A DNA stretch of 64,000 bases, from the NCBI GenBank assembly GCA_902557415.1, contig CACEAA010000002.1, forward strand, positions 31,554 through 95,553, read 5' to 3'. The position numbers and the translations under genes were made by a program. The notes below the pieces were generated by a model. That model worked only from the letters and a program-made list of their open reading frames with translations, was not told the DNA's origin and searched no databases. Below are positions 7,980-17,137 of this stretch, in pieces (the stretch's first letter is position 1; every line of letters starts with the position of its first letter). The stretch comes from an uncultured Pseudomonadota bacterium (GTDB lineage: Bacteria > Pseudomonadota > Gammaproteobacteria > Ga0077536).

Positions 7980-8867
7980 TTACTTGTCCCATACTCCACG
8001 GACAACAACCTGATTCGCATCCTCTAAGGATTTGATTGTGGCCAAAATATCTTGTTGGCCAAGACCGCTCGCTTGAAAACGCTTTAGCATCTTCTGCGCG
8101 ACAGAAACCATCTCTAAATCCATATTAAGGTCCGTGGCGAGCTGCGTAGCTAAATCAATATCCTTACACGCAAGGTCGACAGTAAACGCAGTAGGTAAAC
8201 GGTCCTGCAAAATAGTCTTGATACCTCCTTGCCACGTCAAACTACTACCACTACTGACCCTCACAATATCCCACAGCACTGTCGGGTTGACCCCAGCTTT
8301 TGAAGCTAGCACGATCGCTTCAGCATTAGCCATCATTATTGAAAAGGCTAGGCTATTGTTTATCAACTTCGCGACATTACCAGAACCCACATCGCCTGCA
8401 TGAAAAATATTTTCACCCATGGTTGAAAGCAGCTCTTCCACCCTGTCAAAGAGTGCTTTATCGCCTCCGACCATGATCGTAAGGATACCTTTTTTCGCGC
8501 CTCGAACACCGCCACTAACCGGCGCGTCTAAAAACCCTACCCCCACTCTCTTCGCCTCTTCAGCTATACCCTTTACAAGCTCAGGAGAATTGGTGCTCAT
8601 ATCTATTAATATTTGTCCCGAGACCATCGAGGGCAAAACCTCCGCAAAAACTGAAGCGACTTCGGAGGGCCCCGGCAATGACAAAATAACCAAGTCAGAA
8701 CCGATCGCGAGGCTCGTTAGACTTTCCGCTCGTTTTGCTCCCGCCCTTTCTAACTCTTTGGTCGCACCGGGATTTACATCGTACACTGTCAGCAAGTGGT
8801 CACCAGCTAGGATATTGGCTGCCATCGGCGCACCCATGTTCCCCGTGCCAACAAATCCAACTTTCAA
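7980..8867 (-). CDS. NAD(P)-dependent beta-hydroxyacid dehydrogenase (3-hydroxyisobutyrate dehydrogenase family)
   Basis: A 295-residue enzyme that oxidises a beta-hydroxyacid or reduces the matching semialdehyde. It has the N-terminal Rossmann motif GFVGTGNMG (residues 4-12), the substrate-binding signature DAPVSGG (114-120) and the catalytic Lys168 in GSGNVAKLINN. The length is normal for the family (3-hydroxyisobutyrate, tartronate-semialdehyde or glyoxylate reductases). It lies 55 bases downstream of a PQQ dehydrogenase on the same strand and may handle a product of that operon. The specific substrate cannot be read. Confidence 0.9.
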   Translation of the reverse strand: MKVGFVGTGNMGAPMAANILAGDHLLTVYDVNPGATKELERAGAKRAESLTSLAIGSDLVILSLPGPSEVASVFAEVLPSMVSGQILIDMSTNSPELVKGIAEEAKRVGVGFLDAPVSGGVRGAKKGILTIMVGGDKALFDRVEELLSTMGENIFHAGDVGSGNVAKLINNSLAFSIMMANAEAIVLASKAGVNPTVLWDIVRVSSGSSLTWQGGIKTILQDRLPTAFTVDLACKDIDLATQLATDLNMDLEMVSVAQKMLKRFQASGLGQQDILATIKSLEDANQVVVRGVWDK

Positions 8868-8922
8868 ACCAAACTCCTTATAGTAAAGCTTTTAAAATAC
8901 TTCCGTTATACTTCAGCGACAG

Positions 8923-10629
8923 TTACTGCCAAAACCACTTAGAGTCGTTCTCCGGCAGGGAAAAAACAAATAATGCGCTCCCGTAAGTTTCCAAAGGAGG
9001 AGCACCTACTATAGCTGCGGCAATACCTCCCCCACCGCTCGGGATAGCAATAAATTGTTTTCCATTCATCCGCCAAGTAATAGGCTGACTGCGAATTGAA
9101 GAACCTGTTTGGAACTTCCACAGAACCTCTCCGGTTTCATCGTCAAGGGCTAGAGCGTACCCACTCTGGTTGCCAGAAAAAACAAGTCCACCTTTAGTGG
9201 CTAACGCGCCGCCCATCAAAGGGTATTTATCCTGATATTTCCATTTTATTTTTCTTGATTCAGGTTCGACCGCAACTAGGACACCATACGCCGAACCCAC
9301 TTCGCCCTCGGTGATACCCGGACCTCCCCCCCAAAACGGAACTCCTTGAACAAACTCCATACTTTCTTTAGTCATTTTCCCGCACGATTCAATACTGGGT
9401 ACATACATTAATCGAGTCGACTCACTCCACGCATAGCTCCAAGAACCATTATTACCACCAACATTTCCAGGGCAGATAAACTCCTCATTCCCTCCAGCTT
9501 TAGGCACATAACGGGGGTCGACTTCGGGGCGACCATTTTCGTCCAATCCCTTGGACCAATTTAAGCGATCTGTGTACTGAAAGGCATGTAAAAATTTGCC
9601 ACTAGTGGCATCTAATGTATACACATAGCCATTTCGGTTGGCCTGCATTAACGCTCGGACCGTTTTGCCTTCAAATTCGACATCGGCAACCACAATTCCA
9701 TTGGTGGCATCATAGTCCCATACGTCATGAGGCGTGAACTGGAAATACCACTCCAACTCGCCAGTTTCTGGGTGTAGGGCTAAAACAGAGTTAGTGTATA
9801 AGTTGTCTCCTAACCGAGCATCGCCATTCCAATCCGGGGAAGGGTTCCCAACAGGCCAATAAATCAAATTCGTTTGCGGATCATATGTCCCAGTCGACCA
9901 AGTTGGCCCACCCCCAGTTTTCCAAGAGTCGCCCTCCCAAGTCTCAACCCCAGGCTCACCAGCAACGGGTACGGTATACTTCCTCCATTCCAAATTCCCT
10001 GTTGAAGTATTGTAAGCATCAACAAAGCCGCGAGCTGCATACTCACCCCCTGCGATTCCTGTAACAACTAAATCTCCGACTATTAATGGAGCGCTGGTAG
10101 CACTGTATCCTATTTTATAGTCGTGCATTTCCACATTCCATCGAACTTCCCCTGTCTCAAGATCAATCGCCAGAAGTCGTGCATCCAATGTGGCCATAAA
10201 TAAAAGATCGTCTTTGATGGCGACCCCTCGGTTAACCGGGCCACAGCAAAGAATCAAGTCACTAGGCATGTCATGTTCAAAATGCCAAAGTACCTCGCCA
10301 GTCTCAGCATCAAGCGCCCACAAATTGTTATAGGGCGCGGTTAAGTACATAACCCCATCCGCTACCACAGGCGAAGCCGACAGCTGACCCACAATTCCCG
10401 TTTGAAAAACCCAAACAGGTGCTAGTCCACTCACGTTACTTTTATTTACGTCGTCGAGATGACTAAAACGCCAATTCCCATAATTGCCGCCGTACATAAG
10501 CCAATCACTAGAGTTCTCGGTCCCTCGCAAAAGTCGCTCAGTGCTGACAGGACTCGTAACTTTCGCAGATAGGGTACAGGTAATAGTAGCTACGACTATT
10601 GCCGTAGCAATGGAGTTAACTATTTTCAT
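8923..10629 (-). CDS. PQQ-dependent alcohol dehydrogenase (quinoprotein), XoxF/ExaF-like metal site
   Basis: A periplasmic quinoprotein of 568 residues with a signal peptide (about residues 1-22) and an eight-bladed propeller. The vicinal disulfide is Cys128-Cys129 (ILCCGP). Metal and PQQ site residues are Glu196 (GGEYAARG), Asn262 (GNPSPDWNG) and catalytic Asp305. Asp307 follows in WDYD, the extra Asp of lanthanide-dependent XoxF/ExaF enzymes that is absent from calcium-type MxaF. No cytochrome c domain is fused, so electrons should go to a separate cytochrome not found here. The ribosome site GGGGAGG precedes the ATG. A close paralogue lies at 11536-13266. The alcohol substrate is unknown. 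Confidence 0.92.
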   Translation of the reverse strand: MKIVNSIATAIVVATITCTLSAKVTSPVSTERLLRGTENSSDWLMYGGNYGNWRFSHLDDVNKSNVSGLAPVWVFQTGIVGQLSASPVVADGVMYLTAPYNNLWALDAETGEVLWHFEHDMPSDLILCCGPVNRGVAIKDDLLFMATLDARLLAIDLETGEVRWNVEMHDYKIGYSATSAPLIVGDLVVTGIAGGEYAARGFVDAYNTSTGNLEWRKYTVPVAGEPGVETWEGDSWKTGGGPTWSTGTYDPQTNLIYWPVGNPSPDWNGDARLGDNLYTNSVLALHPETGELEWYFQFTPHDVWDYDATNGIVVADVEFEGKTVRALMQANRNGYVYTLDATSGKFLHAFQYTDRLNWSKGLDENGRPEVDPRYVPKAGGNEEFICPGNVGGNNGSWSYAWSESTRLMYVPSIESCGKMTKESMEFVQGVPFWGGGPGITEGEVGSAYGVLVAVEPESRKIKWKYQDKYPLMGGALATKGGLVFSGNQSGYALALDDETGEVLWKFQTGSSIRSQPITWRMNGKQFIAIPSGGGGIAAAIVGAPPLETYGSALFVFSLPENDSKWFWQ

Positions 10630-10693
10630 TAATCCTCCCCAAAAATAATGACCGCACTCAACTTAAAACCAACTAATCCTCAATATATTGATC

Positions 10694-11551
10694 TTATCTC
10701 GCCGACTGTAATTCATTTAACGCACCCAACGTATAAGTCTGAGCATAAGGCCGTCTGTCAGGTAGGTTGTATTTTTTCATTAAACCACTGAGTTCACCGC
10801 TAGCATCTATATCTGCTAAAATGTCCCCAACTTGCCTTCTTAATACCTCGTTACTCGATAATGTAACAAAATGAACATTCCAGCGGAGAGCGATAGGAGG
10901 TTCGTAATTATCAACAAAACCACCTGATCTTTCCTGATCCGAGCCGCGCAGCAGCCATCCCGCTGTTGGACCCCATAATAATCCAGCGTCAGCCTCTCCA
11001 TTAAAAACACCATTTATCGCATCGGCTGCAGAAAAATAAGTTTTTGATTTAGCACCAAGCATTTTTAAGGCAAAATGGGCAACTGTCTGTGATTGAATAG
11101 CAACATTCTTAGAACGTAGTCGACGCAGATTAGTGCTCGTTTCGTCAGAAAAAGAAATCAGTTCAAATGCCGCAGCGTAGTAGGCAGGGCCGAGCACGAT
11201 AGTTTTACCGCTCTCTTCAAAAGATTCCGAAGTTCCAGGCACGCTCAGTATAACGTCGCACTCACCTTTAGCCAGTCTTCGGAATGGATAGTCACTTTCA
11301 ATTTCTTGGATCTGGGTGCTATTAGGTACCCAAACTGGGACAAACTCACGTCCCATTGTCTTGGCTACTTTCGCACCGAGTTCATAATCAAAGCCATCGA
11401 TTGTAGCTTTACCCGAGTAAGGCAAATTATCCTCAAGCAAACAGACACTGAGCGGTGCAATCTCGTCGGAAAGTGCCGAAAAGGATACCAGCACTCCTAA
11501 AAATAAGAGGGAGGCGATCCTCCCTCTGAAACTACTTACTCCCAAAACCAT
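10694..11551 (-). CDS. MxaJ/XoxJ-like periplasmic substrate-binding protein
   Basis: A 285-residue family-3 solute-binding-fold protein with an N-terminal signal peptide (hydrophobic LASLLFLGVL-type core, likely cleavage after FSALS). The opening PLSVCLLEDNLPYS is typical of quinoprotein-associated binding proteins. Its start lies 16 bases inside the upstream PQQ dehydrogenase gene, and a second PQQ dehydrogenase follows 64 bases downstream. No ABC permease or ATPase is nearby. Proteins of this kind (MxaJ, XoxJ) assist folding or activation of methanol-type dehydrogenases, which is the likely role. Ordinary amino-acid binding is the less likely alternative. Confidence 0.8.
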   Translation of the reverse strand: MVLGVSSFRGRIASLLFLGVLVSFSALSDEIAPLSVCLLEDNLPYSGKATIDGFDYELGAKVAKTMGREFVPVWVPNSTQIQEIESDYPFRRLAKGECDVILSVPGTSESFEESGKTIVLGPAYYAAAFELISFSDETSTNLRRLRSKNVAIQSQTVAHFALKMLGAKSKTYFSAADAINGVFNGEADAGLLWGPTAGWLLRGSDQERSGGFVDNYEPPIALRWNVHFVTLSSNEVLRRQVGDILADIDASGELSGLMKKYNLPDRRPYAQTYTLGALNELQSAR

Positions 11552-13266
11552 TTAGTTTTAGGTAGTGCAAAAACAAGCAATGCGTTTCCGTTGGTACCCT
11601 TCTCAGGGGCTCCAGAAAGTCCCGGAACTAAGCCTCCCATACCACTGCCAATAGCTACGTATTGCGTGCCATCAACCTCCCATGTGATTGGTTGACTGCG
11701 CACTGAAGAACCGGTCTGGAACCTCCAAAGTTCTTCACCAGTAGCATCATCCAAAGCAAAGGCGTAACCGTCCTGATCCCCACTAAAGACCACTCCACCA
11801 GCAGTGGCCAGAGCACCACCAACGAACGGATATTCACTACGATATTTCCATTTTACCTCACCACCGACCGGATCAATCGCAGCTAAAATACCATAACTCG
11901 AACCGTCGTCAGTCTCAGGCGTTGAAGGGCCACCCCCCCAAAACGGAGTACCCTGAATAAAGACCATATCCTCTTTAAATACCCCCATACAGGACTCTAC
12001 TGACGGCACATACATAAGTTCTGAAGACTTACTGTAAGCATAGCTCCAAGAACCATTGTGTCCGCCACTTAATCCAGGACACACCGGATCACCGGCCTCG
12101 CCCGCCTGAGGAACCGCTTCGGGATTTACCTGAGGCCGTCCATTAGCATCCAAGCCAGTAGACCAAGTCAGCCGATCCGTATATTGGAACCCCTTCATAT
12201 AGGCGCCAGTTGTGGCATCTAAGACATACACATACCCGTTGCGATTGGGTTGCATTAGAACCCGAACAGTTTTCCCATCAACAACTATATCATCCACAAC
12301 AATTCCATTAGTGGAATCATAGTCCCACATATCATGCGGTGTAAATTGGAAGTACCACTCCATTTCGCCTGTCTTAGGATCTAGTGCTAAAACAGAGTTT
12401 GTGTAAAGGTTATCTCCTTCTCGAACATCACCATTCCAGTCAGGACTGGGATTACCTACCGGCCAATATAAGAGATCAGTTTGTGGATCATAAGTACCGA
12501 TTGCCCACGTAGGACCGCCGCCAGTTTTCCAAGAGTCGCCTGCCCAGGTCTCAACCCCTTTTTCACCCTCAGAGGGTACTGTATAACGACGCCATAAACG
12601 TTCGCCAGTAGTAAGCGCATAAGCATCAATAAAACCTCTCGCGCCGTATTCGCCACCCGCAATACCTGTAATCACCATATCACCAACGATAAGCGGAGAG
12701 CTGGTTCCACTGTAACCTTTCTTGTAGTCTTCCAGCTCAGCAGTCCAGAGGATTTCGCCATTTGAGCGTTGGATGGCCAATAGCTTTGCGTCTAAAGTAG
12801 CCATAAAAAGTAAATCGTCCTTGATCGCGACACCACGATTCGCTGGGCCGCAGCAAAGGATCAAATCACTCGGCATGTCATGCTCAAAATGCCAAATAAC
12901 TTCTCCTGTTTTAGCATCTAACGCCCATAAATTGTTATAGGGCGCACTCACATACATCACTCCATCCGCAACGATTGGTGATCCCGATAATTGGCCCGTT
13001 AATCCTGTTTGAAATATCCAGACAGGGGCAAGCTTGCTTACATTGTCTTTATTAATAGTATCGATGGGACTATATCGCCAATTCGCATAGTTACCCCCAT
13101 ACATGTACCAGCCATCTGTCTTGTCAGTCCCTTTGAGTAGATCTTCGCTACTGACGGGTTCTCCCGTGTAACTGAACTCTAACTCGACCGAATCAGCGGC
13201 AAACGTGGGCGGCCCCAATAATAGTGCTAGCCCAGCGCATACCGCTAAAATATTATTCATGTTCAT
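11536..13266 (-). CDS. PQQ-dependent alcohol dehydrogenase (quinoprotein), paralogue
   Basis: A second quinoprotein of 576 residues, closely similar to the one at 8923-10629 along its whole length. It has a signal peptide (about residues 1-24, cleaved after TFAA), Cys138-Cys139 (ILCCGP), Glu206 (GGEYGARG), Asn272 (GNPSPDWNG), catalytic Asp315 and the additional Asp317 (WDYD). Both proteins end in an unusual KWFW tail. The ribosome site GAGGGG precedes the ATG at 13266. Being first of the pair, it overlaps the binding-protein gene by 16 bases. The duplication may give two substrate ranges or two metal preferences. Confidence 0.92.
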   Translation of the reverse strand: MNMNNILAVCAGLALLLGPPTFAADSVELEFSYTGEPVSSEDLLKGTDKTDGWYMYGGNYANWRYSPIDTINKDNVSKLAPVWIFQTGLTGQLSGSPIVADGVMYVSAPYNNLWALDAKTGEVIWHFEHDMPSDLILCCGPANRGVAIKDDLLFMATLDAKLLAIQRSNGEILWTAELEDYKKGYSGTSSPLIVGDMVITGIAGGEYGARGFIDAYALTTGERLWRRYTVPSEGEKGVETWAGDSWKTGGGPTWAIGTYDPQTDLLYWPVGNPSPDWNGDVREGDNLYTNSVLALDPKTGEMEWYFQFTPHDMWDYDSTNGIVVDDIVVDGKTVRVLMQPNRNGYVYVLDATTGAYMKGFQYTDRLTWSTGLDANGRPQVNPEAVPQAGEAGDPVCPGLSGGHNGSWSYAYSKSSELMYVPSVESCMGVFKEDMVFIQGTPFWGGGPSTPETDDGSSYGILAAIDPVGGEVKWKYRSEYPFVGGALATAGGVVFSGDQDGYAFALDDATGEELWRFQTGSSVRSQPITWEVDGTQYVAIGSGMGGLVPGLSGAPEKGTNGNALLVFALPKTKWFWE

Positions 13267-13327
13267 TCATATACCCCTCATTCTTTGATTCCTACTATAT
13301 CCACTAATCTTAACTCAATTCAACACT

Positions 13328-14137
13328 TTATGTCGGCGAATCTAAATCAAACTTTGGTGACCTTTTTTCTCTATGTGATCGCACACCTTCGGCGGCTTCA
13401 GGAGAGGCAAACCCTAACATCTCCAATGCTGTAGACGCGTCGAAGCTGGGACCAGCCATTCGATACCAATTATTTAGAGCGTACTTAGTCCATCTAGTGG
13501 CGGCAGGCGCGCTATCACGCAATCGTTCAGCAATATGTATTGCTTTAGCTTGCAATTCGTTGTCCTCGACACATAGCGAAACCATGCCCAAACGCTCTGC
13601 CTCTTCACCGTCCATAGGTTCGCACAAAAGCAAATGGTACTTCGCTTTAGCCATACCACAGAGAAGTGGCCAGTTGATCACCGCAGAGTCGCCCGCGGCT
13701 ACTCCTAACCGTGTGTGACCATCGACTATTTTCGCAGACTTCCCTGCGATTGAAATATCGGCTAACAACCCCGCCACTAGGCCCGCGCCAACTGCGGCAC
13801 CATTAATAGCCGAAACTATTGGTTTAGAGCAGTTTATAATGTTGTAAACCAGATCTCGAGCTTCTTTCCAGGAACGAGCTCGCGCTTTATGATCCTCTAT
13901 CATATCTTCAATCATCCCAAAATCCCCGCCTGCGGAGAATGCCTTACCTTTGCCGGTCAAGATCACTGAACTTACGTTTTCGTCTTCATCTATATCCCGC
14001 CAGATATAAGTCAGTTCTCGATGTCCCTCGGCATCAAGAGAGTTCATAGTCTCCGGCTTATCAAATGTGATTCGTAAGATTCGATCGCCGGGACTGTCAA
14101 TCTTCAGCGCGTGATATTTTCTATAGCGGTCAAGCAT
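13328..14137 (-). CDS. Enoyl-CoA hydratase/isomerase (crotonase) family protein
   Basis: A 269-residue crotonase-fold protein with oxyanion segments FSAGGDFGMI and INGAAVGAGLVAG. The position equivalent to the second hydratase glutamate reads GVAAGDSAVI, without Glu, so classic hydration is doubtful and isomerase, lyase or hydrolase chemistry is possible. It lies 61 bases upstream of the PQQ dehydrogenase on the same strand and may head that operon. A divergent crotonase gene starts at 14299, so two paralogous crotonases share one intergenic region. Confidence 0.87.
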   Translation of the reverse strand: MLDRYRKYHALKIDSPGDRILRITFDKPETMNSLDAEGHRELTYIWRDIDEDENVSSVILTGKGKAFSAGGDFGMIEDMIEDHKARARSWKEARDLVYNIINCSKPIVSAINGAAVGAGLVAGLLADISIAGKSAKIVDGHTRLGVAAGDSAVINWPLLCGMAKAKYHLLLCEPMDGEEAERLGMVSLCVEDNELQAKAIHIAERLRDSAPAATRWTKYALNNWYRMAGPSFDASTALEMLGFASPEAAEGVRSHREKRSPKFDLDSPT

Positions 14138-14298
14138 GATTTCACCTCAAGTAATATTTTTTTCATTTCTAAGTTTTAAAGACATCAGCATCGATATTAT
14201 GGTGACATTATACAGGGGACTAATATAGCGTAACATTGTAGGATACTACGACTGCTGTATTTGCTATAGATGAGAAATATCTGAGGGAGATGCCACTA

Positions 14299-15096
14299 AT
14301 GCCTGATTTGCTTGTAAATATTGAGGATCACATCGCTACGTTAACTCTCAATCGCCCCGAGGCCCGTAACGCGTTAAGCGAGGAAATGAGAACACTACTA
14401 AAAGAGTCTCTTTGCGAGATCGAAAGTGACGACAATGTGCGATGTGTTGTTATACGAGGAGCCGGTGAACATTTCATGGCAGGGGGCGATGTGAAATCCA
14501 TGTCGACCATGTTGGATGAAGAACCCGAAAAAATACGAGTAGCCTTCCGAAAAAGGATTTATGAAGGTATCAATTCAATCATGCTTTCGATCAGACGCAT
14601 GCCGAAACCGGTTATTGCTAGCGTTTCAGGAGCAGCCGCCGGCGCGGGTGTGAGTATGGCCATGTCATGTGATCTAGTTATAGCCGATAGCGATTCATTT
14701 TTCACTTTGGCTTACTGTCATATTGGTACGACTCCTGATGGAGGCGCCTCTTTCCAGCTCCCGAGAAGTGTCGGAGTTAAAAGAGCTATGGAAATCGCAC
14801 TTCTAGGAGATCGTTACGATGCAGAAACGGCAAGATCCCTTGGTATGATTAATTTTGTGAGCAAGCCCGGAGAGTTAGCAAACGAAACACAAAAGCTGGC
14901 GAATAGGCTATCGCTGGGACCTACCCATGTTTACGCAAACACCAAAAAACTACTCTACCAATCAATAGGTAACGATTTTGAAACACAGCTTCAAATGGAG
15001 GCTGATTTTTTCGCTGATTGCGCGTCCCGCAAAGATTTTAAAGAAGGTGTTACGGCCTTTGTGGAAAAAAGAAGGACGAATTTCAAAGGGAATTAA
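14299..15096 (+). CDS. Enoyl-CoA hydratase/isomerase (crotonase) family protein
   Basis: A 265-residue crotonase. The oxyanion-hole segments are FMAGGDVKSM and VSGAAAGAGVSMA. The later catalytic region reads IGTTPDGGASF, lacking the usual Glu, as in several isomerase-type members. An ATG at 14290 directly abuts the GGGAG ribosome site, so the ATG nine bases on (14299) is the better start. It is divergent from the crotonase at 13328-14137 and convergent with the Nudix gene, with four bases between their stops. The CoA substrate is unknown. Confidence 0.87.
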   Translation: MPDLLVNIEDHIATLTLNRPEARNALSEEMRTLLKESLCEIESDDNVRCVVIRGAGEHFMAGGDVKSMSTMLDEEPEKIRVAFRKRIYEGINSIMLSIRRMPKPVIASVSGAAAGAGVSMAMSCDLVIADSDSFFTLAYCHIGTTPDGGASFQLPRSVGVKRAMEIALLGDRYDAETARSLGMINFVSKPGELANETQKLANRLSLGPTHVYANTKKLLYQSIGNDFETQLQMEADFFADCASRKDFKEGVTAFVEKRRTNFKGN

Positions 15097-15100
15097 TTGT

Positions 15101-15760
15101 TTAGCTCCAAGCGAACTTAGGTTGGTCAAAATGAGCAACTCGAGTTGATTTTCCTAGCACGGCGACTTCCCTAAATTGATAGATAATCGCGGCAGTTGGA
15201 GCGGCAATCCAGTCATCGCCGACAGGCATACGTAATACTGGGTGTGGCCCGTCGCCAGGATCTAGTAAAGGTGCGTCATCGCGAAGAAATTCAGAAATAG
15301 GTATCCTATGAATGGATTCTACTTCGGCTGGATTCGGCTCCAGGTTTTTCTGATTCCCCGCCCAACACACGACGGGTGTCATTATAAAACCTGAGCGAGT
15401 TACGAAGTCATCCAGGCGACCAATAATGTTTTCTTCAGAAACCTTGAGGCCAATTTCTTCCCGCATCTCTCGAAGGGCCGCCAATTCCGGAGTTTCTCCT
15501 TTCTCTAGACGTCCCCCTGGAAAAGACCACTGTCCAGCATGATTTCGTAAGCGACTGGAGCGCCGAGTCAAAATTAGAGACGCACTTTCTTGCCACACTT
15601 TGAACTGAGCCATCCCAGAGAGGACAGGGCCAAACCCACTATCAACAATCGTAACAGCGACCGCAGCAGATCGACCGTCTGTACTAGCCTGAATATAGTC
15701 AAATTCTTTTAAGTTTGATTCGACAAGTCTCCTAAACTTAGGGTCTACTAAGTGAGCCAT
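15101..15760 (-). CDS. Nudix hydrolase, CoA-pyrophosphatase (NudL)-like
   Basis: A 219-residue Nudix protein. The box begins GGRLEKGE and continues through REMREEIGL, with the metal-binding Glu residues in place. Just before it the sequence LTRRSSRLRNHAGQ matches the UPF0035-type CoA-binding signature of NudL/YeaB proteins that cleave CoA to phosphopantetheine and adenosine 3',5'-bisphosphate. Among so many acyl-CoA enzymes, a CoA housekeeping role is sensible. It is monocistronic and divergent from the acyl-CoA dehydrogenase gene. Confidence 0.85.
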   Translation of the reverse strand: MAHLVDPKFRRLVESNLKEFDYIQASTDGRSAAVAVTIVDSGFGPVLSGMAQFKVWQESASLILTRRSSRLRNHAGQWSFPGGRLEKGETPELAALREMREEIGLKVSEENIIGRLDDFVTRSGFIMTPVVCWAGNQKNLEPNPAEVESIHRIPISEFLRDDAPLLDPGDGPHPVLRMPVGDDWIAAPTAAIIYQFREVAVLGKSTRVAHFDQPKFAWS

Positions 15761-15910
15761 AAACTAAATCACCATTAAATATCAAGTAAAAATACTAAAC
15801 ACCATAATGCCCGTACTCGAGAAAACAAATTAGGTCGCAGTATTGACGTGCGCACCAAGATTACGGCACGATTAGCGTAACTAAAAAACTATTATACATC
15901 AGGTTTCACA

Positions 15911-17068
15911 ATGCAATTTTCTCTGACTGACGAACAGACTATGATTCAAGACACGGCAAGGCGTTTCGCTGAAACAGAACTGTCGCCTGTAGCCGCCATA
16001 CTGGAAGATGCTAGCGAAAGACCCACGTACCTCAAAAACTTAAAAAAACTCGCCGATATAGGCTTCATGGGCCTAAATATATCCTCAGACTACGGCGGAT
16101 CTGAGGCTGGTGTGATCCCATTTAGTTTAGCACTCACTGAAATTGGACGAGCGTGCGCATCGACGGCAGTGGCGATGTCAGTAAATAACCTAGTTGGCGA
16201 GGTAGTACAGTCAATCGGCACCGAGGACCAGAAAAATCAATATATCCCAAAGCTGTGTAGTGGGGAGTTCGCTTGCGCATCATTTTGTCTCACAGAAGCG
16301 GGGGCTGGTTCGGATCCCTCTCGATTAAAAACTCTTGCTACAAAAGACGGGGCTGAGTGGGTACTTAATGGCAGTAAAATGTGGATTAGTAGTGCCGAGT
16401 ACGCAGGTTTTTTTGTCGTCTGGGCTGTCACCGATCCGACGCTCCCTGCGGGAAAAGGAATCTCCTGCTTCCTCGTTGATGCTGATAACCCTGGAGTAAC
16501 GATAGGAACAGCCGAAAATAAAATGGGGCAACAAGCATCATCAACGAATTCGGTACATTTTGATGATTGCAGAATTTCTAATAACGCGATGCTTGGGACC
16601 GAAAACCAGGGATTTAAGATTGCAGTGGGGGAATTGGTGGGGGGTAGAATAGGTATTGCGTCTCTTGCGCTTGGATTAGGCTCCGCTGCAATTGATTTTG
16701 CCAGAAAATATACTACGGAACGTGAACAGTTCGGTGAAAAAATAAGTAATTTTCAGGGGCCTCAATTCATGATGGCCGACACTTATACTGAAAAAGAGGC
16801 GGCAAGGCTAATGGTTCTGCAAGCTGCCTGGAAAAAAGATAATAATGAACCGTATATGAAAGCAGCGTCGATGGCTAAACTCTACTGCACTGAATGGGCA
16901 AATAGAGCCTGCTACACTGCCCTCCAATTGATGGGAGGCGCTGGTTATACTAAGGACTACCCACTTGAGCGCTATACTAGGGACGCTCGAGTAACTACGA
17001 TTTACGAGGGAACTAGCGAAATACAGCGGGTCATAATAGCAAGAGAGCTACTGAAAGAAATTGCATAA
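15911..17068 (+). CDS. Acyl-CoA dehydrogenase
   Basis: A 385-residue FAD enzyme that introduces an alpha-beta double bond into an acyl-CoA. It shows the standard three-part fold, with the signature CLTEAGAGSD in the beta domain, the FAD-binding segment LQLMGGAGYTKDYPLER and the catalytic base Glu366 in TIYEGTSEIQR. The length is that of the short-chain/branched-chain group. It heads a plus-strand run with DUF3237, luciferase-like monooxygenase and acetoacetate-decarboxylase-like genes. Electron transfer flavoprotein genes are not in the window. Confidence 0.93.
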   Translation: MQFSLTDEQTMIQDTARRFAETELSPVAAILEDASERPTYLKNLKKLADIGFMGLNISSDYGGSEAGVIPFSLALTEIGRACASTAVAMSVNNLVGEVVQSIGTEDQKNQYIPKLCSGEFACASFCLTEAGAGSDPSRLKTLATKDGAEWVLNGSKMWISSAEYAGFFVVWAVTDPTLPAGKGISCFLVDADNPGVTIGTAENKMGQQASSTNSVHFDDCRISNNAMLGTENQGFKIAVGELVGGRIGIASLALGLGSAAIDFARKYTTEREQFGEKISNFQGPQFMMADTYTEKEAARLMVLQAAWKKDNNEPYMKAASMAKLYCTEWANRACYTALQLMGGAGYTKDYPLERYTRDARVTTIYEGTSEIQRVIIARELLKEIA

Positions 17069-17137
17069 TCAACAAACTTAACTAAACTGACAAAGAAAAT
17101 AACGATAGAAGTCACACTCAAGTTGGAGGAATAAATC

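Noticed and set aside
8419..8883. Plus-strand 154-codon frame opposite the hydroxyacid dehydrogenase
   Set aside because: Composition is that of an antisense shadow (Ser/Thr/Pro rich) and the minus-strand gene is a clear family member.
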